Origin: Mesocentrotus franciscanus
Taxonomy: Eukaryota; Echinodermata; Echinoidea; Camarodonta; Strongylocentrotidae
DNA length: 64,000 bases
Direction: 5' to 3'
Assembly: GCA_037976565.1 (NCBI GenBank)
Contig: CP137686.1
Span: forward strand, 28,349,458 to 28,413,457
Positions 12,591-24,615 of this stretch are shown here, in pieces. Position 1 is the first letter of the stretch. Each line of letters starts with the position of its first letter. Position numbers and translations under genes: made by a program. A model generated the notes under the pieces. The model searched no databases, was not told the DNA's origin, and worked only from the letters and a program-made list of their open reading frames with translations.

Positions 12591-13913
12591 GAAATCATTA
12601 CATGTGAGATCACCTCCGAGTGTTGTTTGTAAATTGAGATAAATACGTGTTAAACACTGGCCTGCAAGTAAACCTTACCGTGGAAAAATTGTACACATAT
12701 TAAATGCAAAAGAATGTGTAAGTTGTTGCATTTCTGAGATAACTTTTGACTGACAAGACTGTAGCAAGGCAAGGGTTTTTTAGAATGAAAATAACAAATC
12801 ATTGTGACCTTTTTGTAACCATAGCATGGAAATCGTACAGTTAAGCTTTTAAAACACTGGTTCCAGATTTGAAATGCGGCTCTTGTAATTTGGACAAAGT
12901 TTATGGGATTGCATTTCAGGTAAGGGAAATAAGTCATACAATGAGTGAACAATATTGTTTTTATGTCATATTAAGGAATAAAGGACTAAAATGCAGTATA
13001 TATATTGCATTATACTGCACATTTAATTTGTCTTGTGTAAAATTTGTGCACTTTATCAAATTTTGATAACATCTTGTACTTGCTATCAAAGATCATAACA
13101 GTTTTGCGATTTTAAAATTAAAAGTGAAATGAAATTTGAAGAGCTAATGTATTTCCTCACAAGGATATATACCTAATGCAGGACTCCACCCTCACTTTAT
13201 GGAAGGAGTTTACAGAATCAACTTTAAAGGTCTGTATGCATGAGCCCCATGTTTCTGATGTGCCTGTTAGTGTTAAACAATGCCAATGTGTGTGGGATAC
13301 AAGGGGGGAGCACTCAGAACTCTCTTGCCTTTCTCATTAACTTTATCTAATGACAGGGTTTGTTCCTTCATGACAAACCATCAAATACCAGTATTAGACA
13401 CTTTGGTTTGTGGGTTACCGTTAGCCATGCTAGTATTACTTTTATCCGTATGTACTGTAGGTGCTATTTATTGTCTGTAAGAGGCTATTATTTAACTTAT
13501 TTACAATTACTTGAGAGTATTCTACTTCTGTTCAACTCGGTCTGTACGAGGCTGTAAAGGGATTGTTTTCAATGTCGGTCAATGCTACCCTGGCTGCGTA
13601 TATGAAACCATCTTGAATACACAAATATAATTTGGGTTTTTTTTATTTGTGGAATAAGGTTTAAAAAGAAAGGTATGTGTTCTTGTAATGAAAGATTACT
13701 TCATCTTAATCAAGGGCAAGAGATATCTTTATTTATATGTATTAAGACTACAGAAGGCAAATGGAAAAATTGGGTGTTGTAGACAGGTGGCCTTTCTAGA
13801 CAGGTTCTACAGCAAACACAGGGAGACAGTGTACATGTAGGTGATCACTATGGTCTTGATATAGAGGTTCGACAACACACAATTCTTCCTAGATGAATAC
13901 AGTATAATTCTGT

Positions 13914-13981
13914 AGCCACTATAGAGAGGTGGCCACTGTAGAGAGGTGGTCACTGTAGAGAGGTGGCCACTATAGAGAGGT
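13914..13981. repeat. 17 bp minisatellite, 4 units
   Basis: CACT-anchored units of CACTRTAGAGAGGTGGC recur exactly every 17 bp (anchors at 13917, 13934, 13951, 13968). Confidence 0.9.
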
Positions 13982-15305
13982 CTTATTTTCTCGTCCTAAT
14001 TACACTCCACTTGAGAACAGTATTTGGTAGGGTTTTTAACAGTATGTAGTAAAATGTACTTGTTATTTACTTCTGTAAAAAACAGCTACCGTAAGCTATT
14101 TTTAAGAGTATCATTTGCTTTATGATGAGAGTAACTACGCCAGTGCCCAGTCACATCACCAAACTAACTCCAAAACCACCAGTAATCAACAACCTCTGTG
14201 TTATTCACAGTAATGTAGTTTATGTTTATCAGTCATCAATTATTAGTGTGGTGTCGATATTGATATTATGACAAGGGATATTCAGCAACTGTACAAGTAT
14301 TCTGATATACTGCCCTCTCCAGGTGAATCCTATAAAGTATTTTGCTATCTAAATATTATCTTCATGTATGGTAGTGAGGTGGGAACTAATGCAGAATTCC
14401 TTACTGAGAAATAAGTTTGTTTTATTCTTTTCATAGATGAATAGATTAAAATGGCAGTGATATTAAATTTGTTTTGATTTATAAGAAATAAGACGTACCG
14501 GTAACTTTAATTACTTTTCTGTAATATTGTTCTGATAGTAGTCACTTTAATACATTTCCCTCATCCATTATCTTTTCTTCATTTCGTGGCCGACTATTTT
14601 GTCTCAGTTTGCATGGCTGCTACTTTGATGATTAACTACAATGCAAACAGTTGAGCTGAATAGATCATTTAATGAAAATTGAGTGACTTGATGATGATTG
14701 ATGTGACATGTATCTGGGAGATGGTTATCTTTCCATGTGAACAAACAGAACTCTCTTCAGTTGTCATGGGAACAGTTATTACTGCAGCCGTATAAGCAGG
14801 AGCGTATGTAGTTAATGTTTGCCATTTAATTTGCGACATTGTACCATTGTACATTTAGTTATCATGTTTTATACCTGTAGGCTGTAGGGTCAATTAAAGT
14901 TCCCCGTTAGGGTTGGCTTGTGTACTAAAGATGGATTATATCAAACATCAATTGTTGATAGTGAAGTCTCACCAATGAGAGTGTGAATTCTATGTAAAAT
15001 ATGAGTTAATGCCTACTGAGGAGGAGGATTTTATCAAATTACTTCTGTTGATACAATCTAGAAATTCAGATTTATAACACAAACTTACGAACACCAATTA
15101 AAAACATAATGGTCTGTTGTGAGAGTAAGGAGGGAGTGAATTCTATGGATCTTATGTGTTGATATATACCATTGTGGCTCTCGACTGAGAAACACATGTA
15201 TGATTGTATGGGGTTATTTCTGTTATCATCTGGAAATCTATATTTATAACACAATTTAGGAGTGCATCTAATCTATCTTATAAGGGAGGTATATATATAT
15301 GTGAT

Positions 15306-15374
15306 CAGTTTGGTGCCAGAGGGATGTTAGCTCGTATCATGGAGTTAATAGCCTTCTGGCTCTCAACAGACGAC
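15306..15374. repeat. Short hairpin repeat, copy 3
   Basis: Palindrome with arms GGTGCCAGAGGGATGTTA and TAATAGCCTTCTGGCTC. It is the best preserved stem among the three copies of this ~70 bp unit. Confidence 0.75.
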
Positions 15375-16915
15375 AGATGATGCTTTTCTGTGTCTACTCG
15401 TTTCCTTGTCTTTTTAATTCATACAACCGGTAATAGTAATTCTTGTTTCTATACAGGCTCCTATATATACTAGGACAGTATTGACGTTCACATGTATTTT
15501 CTATTGGCTCTTATTAATTCTTATTGACTCTTTCATGTTTATGTTGTATACAGAACAATAGAATAAAAAGATAAACCAGATTAATTGAGATTGAATAATT
15601 ACAAGCAGTTATAGGTAAATACATAACCATCTCAACTTTGTGTTTAATTCATCATTGATGGCCTCTACATTAATCTTATCCAAGGTTATTTTGATTGGAA
15701 ATCTTTGATTGTTATAATTAGTATTTTAAGTTTTGTTTGTTTAATTGTTGCTATTAGCATAAAGGTTATTATTTAACCAATTAGAGCTCTAGGGGTAGGT
15801 TTTTATTATTTTTAGAATCAGACTTTATTAAAGAGTGGTATGTGTCCAACTGTTTTCAACTCCTGTGAGACCATTCCCATTCCGTGTCGACCTCATTGCG
15901 ATTACATCATGTATCGTAGTATTGCCACTAGCTATGTGATAGCATAAATATTCTACTTTTTGTTTTGTATTGTTTAATGATAATCATTTAATGTCAGAAT
16001 CATATTTCAACAAAAGAACTGGATCTCAAGTAAAAGGGAAAGATGGGTTATAAAATTGAAAAGTAAAATATATGCATATATGTCAATTCTCTATGTCCTG
16101 AAAACATCCAATTTTAGAAAGGTTAATATTTAAATTGAAATATTCATAATCTTTAAAATATTTTCCCATCTTAAATTTATATTCAGCTTGCGTAATAACA
16201 TTACATGTCCCTTTTGAGAATTTGATTTCTAGATTCTGTCTCCCAAAGTTTGAACCGATGGATGTACGGAATTTATTTTGCCGCTTTGTTTTTTGGAGGC
16301 GGTTTGTAGTTTGACATGCTTAAACAAGACTCATGCAGGGGGTGATCTATGATCCTACTGAGAGAAAAGTGCCAGTAATTAAGCTGCAGTGATCAAACAA
16401 CTACAATGACTTCCTTTGTTGAAGTAGCCCAGTTTTCTAATGAGAGTTGAGAGGAAGAAGGAAGTGTGTATCCTGCATCCTTCTGCTTCTCAGGCTGTGT
16501 TGTTGTTTTCTCTCAAGTAGATTCTATTCAATATTTTTGTATTCTTTTGAAATGTCTCCCTAGGAGAAAAGTTGTTTGTATTTTGAATGTTTGTTTTCTT
16601 ACCATCATGTGTCTGTCAATCTCATCAGTCTAGTTTATAAATAGAGAACTATTATGATTAATTATTATTGATTATATGTACATCTCTGTATGCATTGTAA
16701 GTATGTAAATTAAATGACTGGATTAGAAATAAAAACGTCTTAAAAACCCACATCAGGTGTTTCTCATGTTTGATGTACAGTACTCAGTTTGATGAAATCA
16801 GTGCATTTATCACACACTATTTATAAGGGGAAAGTTTAATCGTGCTGGAGTAGGCTTATGGACTACAAACTCATTATACCTATCGTTTGCTACATAGAAT
16901 GTCATTTATTGTGAT

Positions 16916-16930
16916 ATATATATATATATA
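16916..16930. repeat. Short (TA)n tract
   Basis: Run of alternating TA following GTGATATA; minor simple repeat. Confidence 0.8.
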
Positions 16931-17083
16931 CACTATAGTATGTGTATGTTTATGAACAGAATATTGATATAAGTACCGGTAAATATTTTAATAAATACTG
17001 TACAATTTATGTAAATTACCATATGTTAGAAATTCACAGGGTAAATATTTGGTAGAAGTATTGCAAAAATATTGAGCAATCAT

Positions 17084-17555
17084 GCTATTCTCTTGGCCTA
17101 CATTGTTTCTGCCCAAACAACAAGCATTCACACTCGATACACCCCCTCAGCTATTCTCTTGGCCTACATTGTTTCTGCCCAAACAACAAGCATTCACACT
17201 CGATACACCCCTCAGCTATTCTCTTGGCCTACATTGTTTCTGCCCAAACAACAAGCATTCACACTCAATACACCCCCTCAGCTATTCTCTTGGCCTACAT
17301 TGTTTCTGCCCAAACAACAAGCATTCACACTCAATACATCCCCCTCAGCTATTCTCTTGGCCTACATTGTTTCTGCCCAAACAACAAGCATTCACACTCA
17401 ATACATCCCCCCTCAGATATTCTCTTGGCCTACATTGTTTCTGCCCAAACAACAAGCATTCACACTAAATACACCTCCCCTTCAGCTATTCTCTTGGCCT
17501 ACATTGTTTCTGCCCATACAACAAGCATTCACACTCAATACACCCTCCCCCGCCT
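17084..17555. repeat. 65-69 bp minisatellite, 7 units
   Basis: Units start with GCTATTCTCTTGGCCTACAT and recur at 17084, 17150, 17215, 17281, 17348, 17416 and 17485 (steps 66, 65, 66, 67, 68, 69). The units are nearly identical. Length variation is confined to the C-run before CTCAG, which grows towards the right. Three overlapping + strand open frames result from the repeat lacking stops and are not treated as genes. Confidence 0.95.
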
Positions 17556-18325
17556 CCAGCTTCTGACAAAAATCTACACCATTTATTTTCAAAACCTTGT
17601 TACTTTTATTGTATTTATATATGCACTTGTGCAATGTTCTTACTATTGTTATGTCCCTGTAATGTAATACAGCTTACATCCCTGTACAGACACCCAAGTA
17701 GGGACTTCAGACCTTTGGGAAGAAAATTTGACAAATACGGTAAATTAGAAATTCAGTTATAACCCTCTAGGCAAAAGCAGTAATACCAATTTTGAAAGTG
17801 ATGTTGAAGACTCGTCTGATCACTTGATGTATAATATGTAGACCTATAATGTGTCAAGCACTGAGAAACACTGTAGATTATCTTTATTATTGTTATTAGT
17901 AAAAGCACAAACATAGTGACGTGGGCGTCTAGTCTTTTCTTTTAAATAAAATATGGACAAAAATACAATTTGTACAATTGCATCACATGGGACTACTGTG
18001 GTTGAAATGAAACAAATAGATTTGGACAAACTCTATGATGATTGATATGATCTGTGTATATAGGGCTTTAGGCCTACCAAGGGAAATCAATCAGGCTTTT
18101 TCGCTAGAGGACATGTTTTCTTTCTTGATGGCCTATCCAAATATAGCACCGCGTTGTGAGAATTACTCACTTTAATTTGTGGAACTTGAGAGAGTAATTA
18201 GTTTAGTTGACCACAGGCACTGTGCAATATAGGGCAGGCATAGGTAAAATTCAAATACATTGTTTGCTCCTGATACTCTTTATGTCTTCTTTACCAAAGT
18301 GCAGTGTCCTTTTACTGTTAGTATT
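17556..18325. other. Unannotated AT-rich spacer
   Basis: No gene or recognisable repeat was seen between the minisatellite and the trinucleotide block. Confidence 0.5.
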
Positions 18326-18512
18326 GTTTTTATCATCATCATCACCACCACTATCATCATCATCATGACCATCTGATCATCATTATCATCATTATCACCA
18401 TCATCATCATCACCACCACTATCATCATCATCATGACCATCTGATCATCATCATCATCATCACCATCGATCATCATCATCACCACCACTATCATCATCAT
18501 CGTGACCATCTG

Positions 18513-18544
<32 letters not shown>

Positions 18545-18823
18545 TATCATCATCATCATTATCATCATCACCATCATTATCATCATTACCACCACTATCA
18601 TCATCATCATAACCACCTGATCATCATTTTCGTCATCAAGACCATCATCATCATGACCGCCATTATCATCATTATCATCATCATCATCCTCATGAATATC
18701 GATCATCATCAGCAGCAGCAGCATTATGACCACCATCATCATTGTCACCATCATCATCACCATCATCATGTCTTATATTAATTTTTTTATAGTAGTAGTT
18801 GTAGAAATAATAGTAGTAGTAGC

Positions 18824-18854
<31 letters not shown>

Positions 18855-20718
18855 TATAGTAGTAGAAGTAGTAGTAGTAGACTAGTAGTAGTAGTAGTAG
18901 AAGTAGTAGTAGCTAGTAGCAGCAGCAGTAATAGTAGTAGTACATGTAGTGGTGGTGGTACGTGTGGCGGTGGTGGTGGTGGTGGTGGTGGTGGTGGTGG
19001 TATGGTGGTGGTGCTGGTGGTGGTAGAGTGGTGGTGGTGGCTGGTGGTAGCGGCGGCGGTGGTGGTGGTGGTGCGTGTGGTGGTACGTGTGGTGGTGGTG
19101 GTGGTGGTGGTGGTGCAGGTGGTGGTATGGTATGGTGGTGGTGCTGGTGGTGGTGGGAAGTGGTGGTGGTGGCTGGTGGTGGCGGCGGCGGCGGCGGTGG
19201 TGGTGGTGGTGCGTGTGGTGGTGCGTGGTGGTGGTGGTGGTGGTGGTGGTGGTGGTGGTGGAGTGGTGGTATGGTGGTGGGAGTGGTGGTGGTGGTGGTG
19301 GTGGTGGAGTGGTATGTGGTGGTGAGTGGTGGTGGTGCGTGTGGTGGTGCGTGGTGGTGGTGGTGGTGGTGGTGGTGGTGGTGGTGGTGGTGGTGGTGGT
19401 GGTGGTGGTGGTGGTGGTGGTGTATGGTGGTGGAGTGGGAGTGGTGCGTGTGGTGGTGCGTGTGGTGGTGGTGGTGGTGGTGGTGGTGGTGGTGTATGGT
19501 GGTGGAGTGGTGGTGGTACGTGGTGGTGCGTGTGGTGGTGGTAGTGGTGGTGGTGGTGGTGGTGCAAGTGGCGGTTGGTGGTGGTGGTGGTAGTGGTGGC
19601 GGTGGTGGTGGTATGGTGGTGGTACTGGTGGTGGTAGAGTAGAGTGGTACGTGTGGTGGTACGTGTGGTGGTGGTGGTGGTGGTGGTGGTGGTGGTGGTG
19701 GTGGAGTGGTGGTGTATGGTGGTAGTGGTGGTGGTGGTGGTGGTGGTATGTGGTGGTGAGTGGTGGTATGGTGGTGGTGGTGGTGGTGCTGGTGGTGGTG
19801 GTGGTATGGTGGTGGTGGTGGTGATGGTGGTGGTGGTGGTGGTGGTGGTATGTGGTGGTGAGTGAAGTGGTACGTGGTGGTACGTGGTGGTGGTAGTGGT
19901 GGTGGTGGTATGTGGTGGTAGAGTGGTGGTGGTGCGTGTGGTGGTACGTGTGGTGGTAGTGGTAGTGGTGGTACAAAGTGGCGGTTGTGGTGGTGGTGGT
20001 GGTGGTGGTGGTGGTGGTGGTAGTGGTATGGTGGTGGTGCTGGTGGTGGTAAGTGGTAGTGGTGGCTAGTGGTGGCAGCGGCGGTGGTAGTGGTGGTGGT
20101 GCGTGTGGTGGTGGTGGTGGTGGTGGTGGTGGTGGTACAAGTAGCGGTTGTGGTGGTGGTGGTGGTGGTAGTGGTGGTGGTATGGTGGTGGTACTGGTGG
20201 TGGTGAGTAGTGGTGGTGGCTGGTTGGCAGCGGTGGTGGTGGTTGTGCATGTAGTGGTGGTAGTGGTCGTGGTGGTAGTGGTGGTGGTGGTGGTGGTGGT
20301 GGTGAGTGGTGGTATGGTATGGTGGTGGTGCTGGTGGTGGTGAGAGTGGTGGTGGTGGCTGGTGGTGGTGGTGGTGGTGGTGGTGAGTGGTGGTATATGG
20401 TGTTAGAGTGGTGGTGGTGGTGGTGGTGGTGGTGGTGGTAAATGGTGGTGGAGTGGTGGTGGTGGTGGTGGTGGTATGTGGTGGTGGTAGTGGTGGTGGT
20501 GGTGGTGGTGGTGGTGGTGGTATGTGGTGGTAGAGTGGTGGTGGTGGTGGTGGTGGTGGTGGTGGTGGTATGGTGGTGGTGCTAGTGGTGGTGGTAGAGT
20601 AGTGGTGGTGGCTAGTGGTGGCGGCGGCGGTGGTGGTGGTGGTACGTGTGGTGGTACGTGTAGTAGTGGTGGTAGTGGTAGTAGTGAGTAATAGTGGTAC
20701 AAGTGGCGGTTGTGAGTG

Positions 20719-20754
<36 letters not shown>

Positions 20755-20766
20755 CAAGTAGCAGTT

Positions 20767-20811
<45 letters not shown>

Positions 20812-20935
20812 CAAGTAGCAGTTGTAGTGGTGGTGGTAGTACCAGTATAGTAGCAGTAGTAGTACCAGTAGGAGTAGTAGTGCGTAGTAGTATCGAAATC
20901 ATCATCATCATCGTCGTATTCATCATCATCATTTG
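18326..20935. repeat. 2.6 kb compound trinucleotide repeat block
   Basis: Concentric layers can be read: (ATC)n at 18330-18770, (AGT)n at 18795-18945, interrupted (GGT)n at 18950-20690, (AGT)n again at 20690-20890, then (ATC)n at 20895-20935. The GGT core has GTGCGTGT, GGCTGGTGG and GGCGGCGG interruptions that recur as larger units. Long open frames on both strands (poly Val/Gly/Trp forward; poly His/Thr/Pro reverse, up to 633 codons) are composition artefacts. The G-rich strand should be able to form G-quadruplexes. Confidence 0.97.
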
Positions 20936-21463
20936 TCATTCAAAATCTTTGAAAATGGGAACATAGGTTTTAGTCAGTAGCATTTATCTAATTACTTATA
21001 CCAATTTACGTAGCAATTTTTAAACTCATCCACATACATATTTATCTTCACCCATTGTCGGCCGACTTACTAATCTTCCAAATTTTTCGATTGTTTCATA
21101 TCAGCCATGTTGCCTATTTGCCGTGAAGCATTTTCCCTGCGAACAGAATGTGATATTCATACTTCACTTCATAGCACCAAATTGACCAACATTTCAATCA
21201 AGTTAAGAGATACACCTGCATGCTAAAATACGAGAACATCCATTCAGCATCATTACACAGATATATACGATGAAATGACATGAAAAATCGATCTTAACTC
21301 GACTACCAAAACTACGAGGGAATTTCCCCAAATGTGCTGGATTTATAGAGGAATGATATCAATATGCTCCCCACCGGTTATTGGACGGAAGGTAGGATCT
21401 ATTTCATTATCAGATTTTTTTTTAAATTAATTAAATAAACTAAGATCGAATAACACAGTTATC

Positions 21464-21731
21464 TTAAAAGGGGTGTAGACTGACGAGACTACGTGTCTTT
21501 CCCGTGGCCTGACTCGGGGGCCAATCGACTACGGACGACGCGACCGCAGCAATCACGTGCGTGCAACATACGCGAAACCGAAGTGTGAGGAGAACTTCGG
21601 TCTGTTTCGCGAACGCTGACCATGTAGAGAGCCGACTATACCGTTAATCAATTCCATTCGTTTACGTGCAGTTGTCCAAAAGAAGACGTAGATGGCGTTA
21701 ACCAGTATTTGCCAAGCTACACGGCCTTTAA
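21464..21731. mobile_element. TTAA-flanked MITE, family 1 copy 1
   Basis: A 268 bp segment bounded by TTAA on both sides (21464-21467, 21728-21731), with terminal inverted repeats AAGGGGTGTAGAC and AGGCCGTGTAGC. An internal hairpin (CGCGAAACCGAAG...CTTCGGTCTGTTTCGCG) lies in the middle. It matches the element at 37614-37912 over most of its length. TTAA target duplication is the hallmark of piggyBac-type transposition. No transposase is present, so this would be a non-autonomous derivative. Confidence 0.85.
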
Positions 21732-21760
21732 ATATTGTGTCATCTTATTACAATTCTGAA

Positions 21761-22320
21761 GTGGCGTAGCTATACAGAGGGCGCGGAGGGCACTAGCACC
21801 AGCCCCCTCCTACCCATCGAATGGCGAAAGGGGAATGACGAAAAAGGAGGGATACAGAAAAGGGAGGAACGTGGGGAAAAAAAGATAATAGTTCCTCCTC
21901 CCAGACGCCCCTTATCGATGGCCTTGTGAATTTATATACCATCCATCCCTCCCCTCCCCCCTCCGCATAATGCTAAGGCCCTTTCTCTGGCTGCACGCCA
22001 ACAAGTTTGCAATCGCTTATTCATTTTTGGAAATTTGAAATATTTGTGACCCGGTAAGCATGATAAAAACAATTTTTCATATTTTCATCTGGTCAGTAAA
22101 CTCGTATTTAAAAAAAAAATTATGAAAGCGTACACTTTTGTAAATCATACCACATTCAATCTCACTTTTACCATTTTTTTTTTTTTCATTTTCTTGTTGA
22201 CACTTTTTTCGTTCAAACTTCTTGGCAAATAAGATGAGACATCCTGTGACACGACAATTTTGTTCCTGGGGCTATGGTTTAGGGTTAGGTTTAGGTATCC
22301 TGTTGGCTCCAGGGTTGAAG
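21761..22320. other. Repeat-like GC-rich then AT-rich spacer
   Basis: It opens with the GTGGCGTAGC motif seen at several other repeat borders in the window, followed by purine-rich and C-rich stretches. TTTAGGGTTAGGTTTAGG (22269-22286) is a degenerate telomere-like run. No gene was seen. Confidence 0.4.
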
Positions 22321-22912
22321 TTAAAGGGCAATCTAACCCTTCTAATAAGTTCATTTGAATGAAAGCAGAAAAATCAGAGAAACAGAATGGCGAAAGTTTG
22401 AAATAAATCGGACCAATATTAAGAAAGTTATGAGTGTTTGAAATATGATATCACTACAGCTGTGCGAATCTCAAATCGGCAATTTTGTCAGTGGATTGTG
22501 ACGTAGTGACGGATTACTCTCCCGTTTTGTCGCGTACAAAAATATCACTTATTTCAGTGTTTCTTCCAAGTGCCTTCACCCTCGGGGCACTACTCAAAAT
22601 ATATCACGGAGAGTACATTATTACAGGTCCTCTAAAAGAACAGACCATCCCGAGGCATACATTTATGAAAAGTTGAAATTTTAGTCCTTTTGTGTATTTT
22701 GGAGCGAATGGGAAAGTTGTACGCCTTTACATCACATAGACATTATCAATTCAGCCTATTTGAAGAGCCCATACCTATAATAATTGCAACTTTCAAAAAT
22801 GCGTAACTTTTTATTTCTTTGTCCGATTTCATTCAAACTTTCATCAGTATTCTTCTCTGATTTTTCTGCTTTATTCTAGACAAATTTGCTATCAAGGTTG
22901 GATTACACGGAG
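22321..22912. mobile_element. ~590 bp foldback MITE, family 2 copy A
   Basis: The left end TTAAAGGGCAATCTAACCC and the following ~120 bp reappear inverted and diverged at the right end (to ~22906, GGTTGGATTAC). AAGCAGAAAAATCAGAGAA is shared by both arms. It matches the element at 36438-37010, in the opposite orientation. It encodes no transposase. Confidence 0.8.
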
Positions 22913-23029
22913 CAATTGTCTCAGAGGCAAGTGTCGGTCATCCCCTCGTTAAATATGTTTTTTAACAAACCCCTCTGCTCTTGACAATGTTGTCCGCAGT
23001 ACGTCAAGACAAAAAGTTATATTCGGATT

Positions 23030-23183
23030 CACTGGCGTAGCGAGGGTCCACGCATTGCAGGGGCATGCATAATTGGGGGTCGAATATAATTAATATAGGT
23101 GGACTATATGCGAGAGAATAGCATAAGGTCATAGAGGTTCGGGTCGTAACACCTTTTCACGTTGCTTTCCCCTCATCTTTCTT

Positions 23184-23219
<36 letters not shown>

Positions 23220-23263
23220 CTTCTCTCAGATCTCTCTCCCCCTCTCCCCCCTCTCTCTCTCTA

Positions 23264-23307
<44 letters not shown>

Positions 23308-23420
23308 GTTTCTCTTTCTCTTTCTCTCTCTTTCCATTTTGTTTTCTTTCTTTTTTTCTTTGCCATCCGATGGGGGCGGGGGGGGCACGTTCTCCGTGTT
23401 CCCATAGCTACGCCAGAGTT
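23030..23420. repeat. CT/TA microsatellite cluster between inverted TGGCGTAGC motifs
   Basis: CTGGCGTAGC at 23032-23041 and its complement GCTACGCCAG at 23407-23416 bound ~390 bp containing (CT)n at 23181-23210, (CA)n, more (CT)n, (AT)n at 23265-23305 and a C/T-rich tract. It may be a MITE expanded by microsatellites. The ORFs here are simple-repeat artefacts. Confidence 0.6.
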
Positions 23421-24615
23421 ATCCTCCAGTGCCCTTCCATTTCCCTGTATAAAACCTAACATCAAGGAAACCAGAGATATAGTGCGTCAAGAATCATCTC
23501 CCTGCAGGCGACTCCATTAATTAGTTTACCCATCCTGCTTGGCTTCTTGATGTAACCGTTTCACGCACTGCTTGGTTGATTTGTTTGCATGGGTGAGAAC
23601 AAACCAATCTGAAGTAAAACGTTTGCATTTTCTATCCGAGCTAACATCTTTTCTCCCGCTTTCATGCAGAAATACCCCTACAAAGCGCATCTCATCCAGT
23701 ATTCCAAAACATCATTGAAATGATGAAGAACATACTCCCTCAAACAATGTAGAGCTAGAAGTAGAACTCCACTTTATTAATGATGCATAGAAGTGGGCTC
23801 TCATTGGGAATTCGACACCATTCGGGTGTTGCCCATTTAATGCCCAATAACAAATACACTCCAACATCTTGCTTATAGTAGAATTCACTCCAAGGTAGTG
23901 TTTCAGTCATTGTTATTGGAGTTGATTCCATTATTTTGAGGGTGAATTTCCACTCCAAAAATAGTGGTCTCTAATATGAATCCCAAGGTAAGTAGATTTC
24001 CACACCTGTATATTTACGTGTATGACCGATCCCTAACAGCAACAATAAACTCAGTGGCATCTTGAAGACATTTGAAATATGTGGAGGGAGGGGGTAACAA
24101 AATTGATCTTAACTGTAGCAAATAGCGGAATAGTAACATCAAATTCAAATGACAAAAATATATCCAAACATTATGTAATTGATTTTGAACGAAAAGCTTA
24201 AAAGCTTATCCAAAAGAACATAATTATCACACCGTATTTCATTAACTCGAAATTTGAAATTGATATGACAAGTCTTTGATGGTTCACCTTTTGTCATGGT
24301 CTGTAAGAAAACACATTCCTGAAATATGTTGGCTTTTTTAAAATGATAACTGGTTCAGTATTGAAAAAGGATGGGAATTAATGTTGATTTTGAATAAGAA
24401 ATTATCTACCCCGTCAGTAATAACTCTAAAATCAGCCGCTATGATCATACATGCCAACTAAATAAGTATTTCAAAGGAATTAGGCTAAGTGGATATATTT
24501 ATCCATGGTGTCCCACTTCTTATCACTTTCTAGGTTTTCTACCTTTATTTAGCTAAATTCTTTAATGCACTTTAGTGTAGGGAAATTAATCAATAAGAAA
24601 GAAAGGTAGATTTTG
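23421..24615. other. Unannotated intergenic DNA
   Basis: AT-rich, no gene recognised. 23755-23960 has several ACTCCA/TGGAGT words, which suggest a decayed repeat. Confidence 0.4.

Larger units (their letters stand above)
8388..16760 (+). other. Long gene-free 3' flank, possibly 3' UTR
   Basis: About 8.4 kb with no convincing coding sequence. It begins with a short GA-rich stretch (8466-8505), stays AT-rich, and carries few mobile elements compared with the DNA on either side. FAM168 genes in vertebrates have very long 3' UTRs, so part of this may be transcribed; AAATAAA-type signals occur, for example near 16727, but the end cannot be fixed. It includes a GGCC-rich repeat-like stretch (12415-12590), a 17 bp minisatellite (13914-13981) and a short hairpin repeat (15306-15374). 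Confidence 0.4.

Noticed and set aside
17072..17667. Three overlapping repeat-peptide ORFs
   Set aside because: Products of a stop-free 65-69 bp minisatellite; unit lengths are not multiples of three, so no single protein repeat is maintained.
18773..20939. Open frames up to 633 codons in the triplet block (His/Thr/Pro or Val/Gly/Trp)
   Set aside because: They follow from stop-free triplet repeats in every frame; there is no non-repetitive domain, and frames on both strands are open at once.
23173..23520. ORFs rich in Arg/Glu or Ile/Tyr
   Set aside because: Translated (CT)n and (AT)n microsatellites.
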